Assembly (NCBI GenBank): GCA_020059765.1 | Contig: JAGVBM010000308.1 | Coordinates: 1 to 19,380 of the forward strand | DNA length: 19,380 nt | From: Bacillota bacterium | Lineage (GTDB): Bacteria; Bacillota; Bacilli; Tumebacillales; Effusibacillaceae | Direction of reading: 5' to 3' | In this document: positions 1 through 5,801 of the stretch, in pieces | Layout of the letters: each line of letters begins with the position of its first letter | Position numbering within the stretch: the first letter of the stretch is position 1 | Notes under the pieces: model-generated | The model's input: the letters and a program-made list of their open reading frames with translations, nothing else | What the model was told of the DNA's origin: nothing | Database searches by the model: none | Position numbers and translations under genes: made by a program

Positions 1-91
1 AACTATCAATTTGCGGTGGAAAAATTTTCAATATAACGAAAAGGGAGGAAGGAAAATTGTCGAACTGTTTCGAACTACTAGATAAAAGAAC

Positions 92-105
92 TGACTAATT
101 AGTCA
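92..105. promoter_or_regulatory. 14-bp perfect palindrome, possible repressor operator
   Basis: TGACTAATTAGTCA is a perfect inverted repeat with no spacer. Sites of this shape often bind TetR- or MarR-type dimeric repressors, but no such repressor gene is in the window. Its target is unknown; it lies 380 bases before the regulator gene and may belong to a unit that has decayed or that begins here. Confidence 0.35.
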
Positions 106-318
106 AAAGAGGAAGTGACAGGGGTGCGGGACGTACCATCTTTTTGGCATCGTTGGGAGCGCTTGCGATAGGCGGGGGAGTGGTTTACGGAAAAGGGCGG
201 ATACAGTGCTTGGCCGGCCGTCTCCCTGAATCAACTCGGACAAGAATTGCAGCGAATGATCGGGAAATTTCAGGTGGGCACCCGATAGGCGGCCAATTTT
301 TATCCATCGAGTTCAGAG

Positions 319-363
319 CAACTTGATCAACAGGCAAACTGATCCGCAGGGCAACTTGGTCCG
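319..363. repeat. Three tandem imperfect 16-17 nt repeats
   Basis: Three consecutive units begin CAACTTGATC (319), CAAACTGATC (335) and CAACTTGGTC (352). Units 1 and 2 both end in CAGG, and units 2 and 3 share CCG after the core. An inverted partial copy at 382-392 closes the adjacent hairpin. Their role is unknown; they could be a regulator binding array or a local slippage product. Confidence 0.6.
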
Positions 364-397
364 TTTGCGCCAAAGAGTTGGCGGACCAAGTTTTCTT
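353..397 (+). terminator. Terminator-like hairpin upstream of the regulator
   Basis: AACTTGGTCC (353-362) pairs perfectly with GGACCAAGTT (383-392), giving a 10-bp stem with a possible inner GCCAA/TTGGC stem. It is followed by TTTTCTTT. It could end an upstream transcript or act as a leader attenuator for the regulator. The U-run is interrupted, so strength is uncertain. Confidence 0.5.
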
Positions 398-474
398 TCA
401 CGCCATGGTGCCGAAAAATGAGCACCTCCGCATAAAAATAGAAGTAAAAATTGCGGTTGATTGGGGGAGAACGG

Positions 475-2070
475 GTGAATCGGCAAGATCTCAATATGCT
501 GGAGATGCTGCATGCCCTGTTGGGGTCGATTGACGAAGGAATCCATGCGGTGGATCGAAACGGAGTTACAGTGGTTTATAACGATAAAGCGGGACGACTC
601 GACGGATTGGTGCCGGAAGAAGTGACCGGCAAGCATGTGTTGGAAGTATTTCCTTCCCTGCGAAGGGAAACCAGCACATTGCTGAAAGTGCTGGAAACCG
701 GGCAGCCGATTGATCATGTGCGGCAAACGTATACGAATGTGCACGGCAAGGTGGTGCATACGGTGAACAGCACGTTGCCGATTTTTTCCCGAGGGGAATT
801 GGTCGGAGCGTTGGAAGTGTCGAAAGACTTGACACAGGTGCAAGATCTGGCTGAAAAATTGATCGATCTGCAGGCCCAGATCGTTGCCCAACGCAAAACG
901 AAACCCCGTTCCCTGGAAGCCCGCTACACGTTTGACGATATCATGACCTGTGATCCAGTGCTGATTCAAATGAAGGAATTGGCGGCTCGCGCCGCCGTCA
1001 CCGACTCTCCCGTTCTGATTTACGGAGAAACGGGAACGGGCAAGGAATTGTTTGTACAGGCGATACATAACCTGTCACCGCGCCGGAACAAGCCGTTTAT
1101 TGCGCAAAATAGTGCGGCGCTGCCCGCCACGCTGTTGGAGGGACTGTTGTTTGGAACGGTCAAGGGCAGTTTTACGGGTGCGGAAAATCGACCCGGATTA
1201 TTCGAATTGGCGGATGGAGGAACCTTGTTTCTCGATGAAATCAACTCGCTGCCGTTGGAGTTGCAGGCAAAATTGCTGCGGGTGGTGCAGGAAGGGCTGA
1301 TCCGCCGGGTGGGGGATACGAAAGTGATTCCGGTGAACGTGCGGGTTCTGGCCGCTACCAACATGGAACCGTGGGAAGCCATGCAAAAAGGGGTTTTGCG
1401 GCCGGATTTGTACTATCGTCTGCATGTAGTATCCTTGTATCTGCCGAAGCTGGCCGAACGAAAGTCGGACATCCCGTTGCTGACAAAACATTTCCTCGAT
1501 TTGTACAACGAACGGTTTCAAAAACGCGTCAAACGGACAACGCCGGAAGTCGACGAATGTTTCCAGCGCTATCATTGGCCGGGAAACGTGCGGGAACTGC
1601 AGCATGCGATTGAAGGAGCCATGAATTTGGTCAGGGACGACGAAATCGGTCTGGAGTTGCTTCCGTGGCAAATTGTTTCTTCCGTGTATCAAACCGGGAA
1701 AAAACCATGGTACGGTTGGCTGAAGCAAGAGAAAGGAGCGCCAGACATTCAGGTTCCCGTGGCGAACGAGGCACTGGAAACGGCACAGATTCTGTCGGCC
1801 AGCAAAGAAGCGGATGCGGAAACAGGAACAGGTTCTGATACTGGTACGGGTACAGATGTCGGAAAGGCCGAAACAGGTATCGGAACAGGTGCAGACCTGT
1901 TGGCGGCCTACCGTCAATCGGGACTGTCATTGCGAGAATTTGTCCAGCAGATCGAGACGACCATCACGAACGCCGTGCTGGCCGAATCGAAAGGGAATCT
2001 GCTGCAGGCTGCCAAACGACTGGGAATTCCGCGGCAAACTCTGCAGTATCGGATACAAAAGGGCAAGTGA
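475..2070 (+). CDS. Sigma-54-dependent enhancer-binding regulator (PAS/AAA+/Fis HTH), probable activator of the lysine operon
   Basis: This 531-residue protein should activate sigma-54 RNA polymerase by ATP hydrolysis. An N-terminal PAS-like sensor spans about residues 8-115. The AAA+ domain (about 150-390) has Walker A GETGTGKE at 184-191, a GSFTGA loop at 231-236 in place of GAFTGA, Walker B LFLDEI at 251-256, and arginines in RPDLYYRL near 309-315. A Fis-type helix-turn-helix ends the protein (about 490-531). The start is GTG at 475, chosen for GGGGGAG at 463-469; TTG codons at 451 and 457 are in frame but lack a site. The architecture resembles RocR. A regulator called KamR has been described for sigma-54-controlled lysine genes in Bacillus thuringiensis; equivalence here is inferred from the adjacent sigma-54 promoter. 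A threonine/glycine-rich linker (about 447-474) is unusual. The PAS ligand is unknown. Confidence 0.93.
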   Translation: MNRQDLNMLEMLHALLGSIDEGIHAVDRNGVTVVYNDKAGRLDGLVPEEVTGKHVLEVFPSLRRETSTLLKVLETGQPIDHVRQTYTNVHGKVVHTVNSTLPIFSRGELVGALEVSKDLTQVQDLAEKLIDLQAQIVAQRKTKPRSLEARYTFDDIMTCDPVLIQMKELAARAAVTDSPVLIYGETGTGKELFVQAIHNLSPRRNKPFIAQNSAALPATLLEGLLFGTVKGSFTGAENRPGLFELADGGTLFLDEINSLPLELQAKLLRVVQEGLIRRVGDTKVIPVNVRVLAATNMEPWEAMQKGVLRPDLYYRLHVVSLYLPKLAERKSDIPLLTKHFLDLYNERFQKRVKRTTPEVDECFQRYHWPGNVRELQHAIEGAMNLVRDDEIGLELLPWQIVSSVYQTGKKPWYGWLKQEKGAPDIQVPVANEALETAQILSASKEADAETGTGSDTGTGTDVGKAETGIGTGADLLAAYRQSGLSLREFVQQIETTITNAVLAESKGNLLQAAKRLGIPRQTLQYRIQKGK

Positions 2071-2096
2071 TTGGATACGGGCAAGTGATCGGATAA
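2061..2096. repeat. Tandem 18-nt direct repeat across the regulator stop codon
   Basis: GGGCAAGTGATTGGATAC (2061-2078) is followed at once by GGGCAAGTGATCGGATAA (2079-2096), with 16 of 18 positions identical. The TGA stop at 2068-2070 is in the first copy, and the second copy repeats an in-frame TGA. The pair lies about 50-85 bases before the -24 element of the sigma-54 promoter, where activator sites are often found. Confidence 0.7.
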
Positions 2097-2116
2097 TCGA
2101 ACAAGAGCTTCTCATT

Positions 2117-2142
2117 AAATGCCGAAAAATCGGCATTTTTTT
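2117..2142 (+). terminator. Rho-independent terminator of the regulator gene
   Basis: AAATGCCGA (2117-2125) pairs perfectly with TCGGCATTT (2130-2138) around an AAAA loop, and T residues continue to 2142. It ends 2 bases before the -24 element of the next promoter, which would insulate the lysine operon from read-through. Confidence 0.8.
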
Positions 2143-2144
2143 CA

Positions 2145-2159
2145 TGGCACGGAACTTGC
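2145..2159 (+). promoter_or_regulatory. Sigma-54 promoter (-24/-12) of the kdd-kam operon
   Basis: TGGCACGGAACTTGC matches the sigma-54 consensus (TGGCAC, five bases, TTGC) with the correct ten bases between the GG and GC pairs. Transcription would begin near 2171, leaving a leader of about 30 bases before kdd. The enhancer-binding regulator directly upstream is the natural activator. Confidence 0.9.
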
Positions 2160-2199
2160 GTATATCGTATTCCAAAGATTCGGGAAAGGGGAGAGGCTC

Positions 2200-3261
2200 A
2201 TGCCGCAGGGGGATCCCTACGGGATACACCGGTCGCTGGAACCGAAAGGCGCACTGCCGCAACCGGCCTGGCGAATCGACAATACAATGCGCTGTTACGA
2301 TAACGAGATCCTCATCGATGTGGAAACGCTGAATATCGACTCCGCCTCTTTCGAGCAAATCCGGCAGGAAGCCGGAGATGATCCGCCGCGAATCGCTCAG
2401 ATCATGCAGCGAATCGTGGCGGAACGGGGCAAACATCACAATCCGGCCACCGGTTCCGGCGGCATGCTGATCGGCAAAGCGGCACAAATCGGCGACTCCC
2501 TGCGAGATCGTACCGACCTGCAAACGGGCGATCGGATTGCAACGTTGGTTTCCTTGTCGTTGACACCGCTTGTGATCGACGAAATTCTGCAGATGGATCG
2601 AAAAAGCGGACAGGTGGATATTCGGGGCCAGGCGATTTTGTTCGAAACCGGGCTGTATGCCAAGTTGCCGGATGATCTGCCGCTGAAAGTCTCGCTCGCA
2701 GCATTGGACGTATGCGGCGCCCCGGCGCAAAGCAAAAAAATGGTGCAACCCGGGCAGCAGGTCGTGGTATTGGGCGCTTCCGGCAAATCGGGCCTGCTGG
2801 TCTTGAAACAGGCCAGGGACAACTTGGGTCCAAAGCGAGAATCCGCAGAAAGAATAGGGCGGTTGATTGCGATCGACCGGGGTGCGGCGGCGTGTGAACG
2901 GCTGCGGCAATTGGATTGGGCAGACGAGGTGTTGGATCTCGACGCCACCGATCCGATCGCCGTCATGCGGGCGGTGGCAGACGTGACAAGCGGACAAATG
3001 GCGGACCTGACGATCAATTGCGTCAATGTGCCCGGAACGGAAATGGCCAGTATTTTGGCGACACGGGATGCAGGGACGGTCTATTTTTTCTCGATGGCGA
3101 CCTCTTTTACGGCAGCCGCATTGGGCGCAGAGGGGGCTGGCAAGGACGTAACCATGCTGATCGGCAGCGGATATACAAAAGGACATGCGGAGCTGGCTTT
3201 GCAATTGGTGAGAAACACCCCCCAACTGCGCGCCATCTTCACGGAACGATACGGAAGATAA
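2200..3261 (+). CDS. kdd: L-erythro-3,5-diaminohexanoate dehydrogenase
   Basis: Kdd oxidises and deaminates L-erythro-3,5-diaminohexanoate to 3-keto-5-aminohexanoate with NAD(P)+, the third step of lysine fermentation. The 353-residue product has the early motif NPATGSGGMLIG (about 86-97) and a central Rossmann fold with the nucleotide loop VVVLGASGKSG, in the style of medium-chain dehydrogenases. Length fits the family, which is about 345-350. The start is ATG 2200, preceded by AAAGGGGAGAGG (2185-2196); an in-frame ATG at 2119 lies inside the terminator and before the promoter, so it is excluded. kdd is first in the operon, 21 bases ahead of kamA. 2,4-diaminopentanoate dehydrogenase of the ornithine route is the main alternative, but the kamA/kamD/kamE neighbours favour Kdd. 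Confidence 0.88.
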   Translation: MPQGDPYGIHRSLEPKGALPQPAWRIDNTMRCYDNEILIDVETLNIDSASFEQIRQEAGDDPPRIAQIMQRIVAERGKHHNPATGSGGMLIGKAAQIGDSLRDRTDLQTGDRIATLVSLSLTPLVIDEILQMDRKSGQVDIRGQAILFETGLYAKLPDDLPLKVSLAALDVCGAPAQSKKMVQPGQQVVVLGASGKSGLLVLKQARDNLGPKRESAERIGRLIAIDRGAAACERLRQLDWADEVLDLDATDPIAVMRAVADVTSGQMADLTINCVNVPGTEMASILATRDAGTVYFFSMATSFTAAALGAEGAGKDVTMLIGSGYTKGHAELALQLVRNTPQLRAIFTERYGR

Positions 3262-3282
3262 GGATATGAAGGAGGACTTGGA

Positions 3283-4575
3283 ATGGGCGAGCAAAAACGC
3301 CATTTTCGCGATGTGGAGCTGTGGAAAGACGTGAGCGACGAACAATGGAACGATTGGATGTGGCAGTTGACCCATACGATCAACAACTTGCACGATCTGG
3401 GCAAGGTGATCCGGTTAACGGAGAAGGAGACAGAAGGAATCAAGCATGTGAAAGAAACGATTTCGCTGCGGATCACTCCCTATTACGCTATGCAGATGGA
3501 CCCGGAGGATCCCAACTGTCCGATTCGCATGCAGGCGGTTCCCTTGTCGGATGAGATGACTCGTTCGCCCTACGATATGGAAGACCCGTTAAGCGAGGAT
3601 GAAGACGCGCCGGCACCGGGATTGACCCATCGCTATCCGGATCGCGTGCTTTTTCTGATTACCAACCAGTGCTCCATGTATTGCCGCCATTGTACACGGC
3701 GCCGGTTTTCGGGGGTTCCGGGCCAATCGATCCCGAAGCAGCAGCTTGACCAGGCAATCGATTATATCCGGCGCACGCCGCAGATCCGAGATGTGCTGCT
3801 GTCCGGCGGAGACGGATTGCTGGTCAACGACAAGACATTGGAGTACATTATCTCCAATCTGCGGGCGATTCCCCATGTGGAGATTATTCGCATCGGCACC
3901 CGCGCACCGGTGGTGTTTCCGCAGCGGATTACCGACAACTTGCTGAATATGCTGCGCAAGTACCATCCGATTTGGATCAATACCCATTTCAACCATCCGA
4001 AGGAACTGACGCCGGAAGCAAAAGCCGCCTGCGAGAGAATTGTCGACGCGGGTATTCCGTTGGGCAATCAAACGGTGCTGCTGAGGGGCATCAATGACTG
4101 TCCGCATATCATGAAACAACTGATGCATGATTTGGTGAAAACGCGCATACGTCCCTACTATATCTATCAGTGTGATTTGTCGGAAGGAATCGGACATTTC
4201 CGAACGTCTGTCGCCAAAGGGTTGGAGATCATGGAACAACTTCGCGGCCACACATCCGGGTATGCGGTTCCGACGTTTGTCGTCGACGCACCGGGAGGCG
4301 GCGGAAAAATCCCCGTCATGCCCCAGTATCTCATTTCCCAGGGACACGGCAAGGTGGTGCTGCGCAACTTTGAGGGCGTGATCTCGGTGTATCATGAACC
4401 CGCTTATGAAGACAGCGGCTGCCCGTCTTCCTGCACGCATGATCACAAAGAAGAGTCGATCGGCATCGCCAAACTGTTGAACGACCAGGCATTGGGATTG
4501 GAACCGAACGGATTGCGCCGGGCGGACCGGCGAAACTTTGCGGTCAAACCGATCAACGGACTGAAAATCTTGTGA
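3283..4575 (+). CDS. kamA: L-lysine 2,3-aminomutase (radical SAM)
   Basis: KamA interconverts L-lysine and L-beta-lysine using S-adenosylmethionine, a [4Fe-4S] cluster and PLP. The 430-residue protein shows the cluster motif CSMYCRHC (Cys130, 134, 137), the PLP lysine in PGGGGK (Lys342), and Asp298 (YQCDLSEG) and Asp335 (VVDAPGG), which match the two aspartates that hold the substrate's distal amino group in the Clostridium subterminale enzyme. Those aspartates argue for lysine rather than glutamate as substrate. Cys273, Cys380 and Cys384 are candidate zinc ligands, with the C-terminal set reading CPSSC. The start is ATG 3283 with AAGGAGG at 3269-3275. The stop overlaps the next gene's GTG by four bases (4572-4575). 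Confidence 0.96.
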   Translation: MGEQKRHFRDVELWKDVSDEQWNDWMWQLTHTINNLHDLGKVIRLTEKETEGIKHVKETISLRITPYYAMQMDPEDPNCPIRMQAVPLSDEMTRSPYDMEDPLSEDEDAPAPGLTHRYPDRVLFLITNQCSMYCRHCTRRRFSGVPGQSIPKQQLDQAIDYIRRTPQIRDVLLSGGDGLLVNDKTLEYIISNLRAIPHVEIIRIGTRAPVVFPQRITDNLLNMLRKYHPIWINTHFNHPKELTPEAKAACERIVDAGIPLGNQTVLLRGINDCPHIMKQLMHDLVKTRIRPYYIYQCDLSEGIGHFRTSVAKGLEIMEQLRGHTSGYAVPTFVVDAPGGGGKIPVMPQYLISQGHGKVVLRNFEGVISVYHEPAYEDSGCPSSCTHDHKEESIGIAKLLNDQALGLEPNGLRRADRRNFAVKPINGLKIL

Positions 4576-5615
4576 GAACGGATGCGAAGCGTGGGTTGCT
4601 GTATCCTCATCTTGCCGCAGCGGGTGTCGCTCGGGCGGCTATTCTCGGTCTCGCCAAGCATGCGGGAAAAACGACAGCGTTAAATACGCTTGTCGAGGAA
4701 GCGAATGAGGCCGGAGTGTCAATTTCCGTCCAAAGTATCGGCGTTGACGGAGAACAGCGGGATGTGTTGATCGGTGTGAAAAAACCGGCCGTCATCGTAC
4801 CGGCGGGCACATGGCTTGCCACGGCGGCCGATGTGCTGTTGCAGGGCACCGCCCGTTTGGAACTCGTGGAAACGACGGGGGTCAATTCTCCGTTGGGCGA
4901 ACTTTGCATCGCTCGCGTGCTTGAAACGGGAAGTGTGTTATTGGCGGGGGTGCGGCAGGTGTCCCATGCCCGGATGATCGGGGAACGGTTTGCCCGACTG
5001 GGGGCCCGCTTGCAATTGATTGATGGTGCCTTTGACCGAATGGCAAGCGGAACAGCCGAATTGGCGGACGGAATTGTGCTCGCCGCAGGTGCCAGTGTGG
5101 GGCGCTCTGTGCAGGACGTGTCACGGGAAACCCGTCATGCGTTGTCCAAACTGCAAGTTCAGGCTGCGGACGAACCCTGGGCGAAAGAACTGGCCGCCAT
5201 GGCCAGATCAACGGGCCGGATGGCAATCGGCGGACCGAATCTGCCGGTGCGAGTCTTGTCCGGAAGCAGTCCGCTGGTGCATCATCCCAAAACGGATGCC
5301 AATTGGTCGCCTGAGGCTCGTGCCGTAGCCTTGCCAGGGGCATTAACGGATCGGACGTTGTCCGTTCTGGAAGAGATTTTTGATACGGTGTTGGTAAAAG
5401 ACGGTACCCATATCATGAGTTCGCCGACCGCATGGACCATATTCGTCAGGAGGGGCGGACGCATTCTGGCGGAACATTCCCTTCGGGTAGTCGCCTTGAC
5501 AGTCAATCCCTATTCGCCGGAAGGATATGATTTGCCGCGGCAAAAACTGCTGGAAGAGATTCGCTCGGTTGTCGGCGGGTTGCCGGTGGTGGATTGCTTG
5601 CAGCCCGACCTGTGA
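4572..5615 (+). CDS. KamB-like P-loop protein, possible aminomutase reactivation factor
   Basis: A 347-residue P-loop protein of the kind found in lysine and ornithine aminomutase clusters. The N-terminal GLAKHAGKTT (about 26-35) resembles a Walker A loop but has Leu where Gly or Ala is usual, and SIGVDGE (about 55-61) may be a switch-like element. The rest is alanine- and valine-rich alpha/beta sequence without transmembrane segments. Biochemical function is not established to my knowledge; a role in reactivating or reloading the B12-dependent 5,6-aminomutase is inferred from its place between kamA and kamD. The start is GTG in a GTGA overlap with the kamA stop and has no clear Shine-Dalgarno site, suggesting translational coupling. 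Its own stop is in a second GTGA overlap (5612-5615) with the remnant that follows. Confidence 0.75.
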   Translation: MRTDAKRGLLYPHLAAAGVARAAILGLAKHAGKTTALNTLVEEANEAGVSISVQSIGVDGEQRDVLIGVKKPAVIVPAGTWLATAADVLLQGTARLELVETTGVNSPLGELCIARVLETGSVLLAGVRQVSHARMIGERFARLGARLQLIDGAFDRMASGTAELADGIVLAAGASVGRSVQDVSRETRHALSKLQVQAADEPWAKELAAMARSTGRMAIGGPNLPVRVLSGSSPLVHHPKTDANWSPEARAVALPGALTDRTLSVLEEIFDTVLVKDGTHIMSSPTAWTIFVRRGGRILAEHSLRVVALTVNPYSPEGYDLPRQKLLEEIRSVVGGLPVVDCLQPDL

Positions 5616-5761
5616 GTCGGAACGGATGGAACGAGGGAGGTGGGGCGGATCACCGCATCATTCCGGCCAACGCAAAGAGGCGCTCCAGTGAGTCGTTGAC
5701 AATCGCGAAGCAAATGGGTCTGCCGCAAGCAATCGTAGAATTTGCAGTACAAAATGGTTAG
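5612..5761 (+). pseudogene. Short MutS-like C-terminal remnant (probable kamC residue)
   Basis: A 49-codon frame starts with GTG in a GTGA overlap with the previous stop and ends at TAG 5759-5761. From codon 13 it reads DHRIIPANAKRRSSE and then LTIAKQMGLPQAIVEFA, which resembles the very end of MutS-family proteins (a D-R-hydrophobic-P stretch followed by IA-x-x-x-GLP-x-x-I). Kam clusters of Clostridium and Fusobacterium carry a MutS-related gene (kamC) at this position between kamB and kamD. I infer an internal or 5' deletion of kamC that kept the coupled start and the C-terminal tail. It could still be translated as a small protein. Similarity is judged by eye only. Confidence 0.6.
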
Positions 5762-5801
5762 CCAAAAGAGAAAAGCGCACCTGGCGGAAAGGAGGCTCGA
5801 C

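Larger units (their letters stand above)
1..474. other. Intergenic/leader region without a supported gene
   Basis: No convincing gene lies here. A 14-bp perfect palindrome is at 92-105. TCGAACT occurs twice (60-66, 70-76). A purine-rich Shine-Dalgarno-like run at 42-53 is followed by a TTG and only 13 codons before a stop. A hydrophobic, glycine/alanine-rich stretch can be read from 144 to about 195 in a frame open to 326, but it has only a TTG start and no good ribosome site. Three tandem repeats (319-363) run into a hairpin (353-392). GGTGC (407-411) and GCACC (422-426) form a weak inverted repeat. I found no confident promoter for the regulator downstream. Confidence 0.6.

Noticed and set aside
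58..64. Exact TGTCGAA (Spo0A box)
   Set aside because: A 7-mer is expected by chance a few times in a window of this size, and no sporulation gene follows.
57..98. Thirteen-codon frame with a strong Shine-Dalgarno-like run, as a leader peptide
   Set aside because: It uses a TTG start, has no codon pattern suggesting attenuation, and is followed by no adjacent structural gene.
139..165. Possible second sigma-54 promoter (TGGCAT or TGGGAG followed by TTGC)
   Set aside because: The GG to GC spacing is wrong (8 instead of 10 bases) for the TGGGAG version, and the TGGCAT version lacks a GC at the right distance.
2119..2199. N-terminal extension of kdd from ATG 2119
   Set aside because: The codon lies in the terminator hairpin and upstream of the promoter start. 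ATG 2200 has a strong ribosome site and gives the family length.
1927..3393. Long minus-strand open frame of 488 codons
   Set aside because: It lies opposite the regulator end, the sigma-54 promoter and kdd. Its translation is rich in His, Arg and Cys without recognisable domains, as expected for the antisense of a GC-rich codon pattern.
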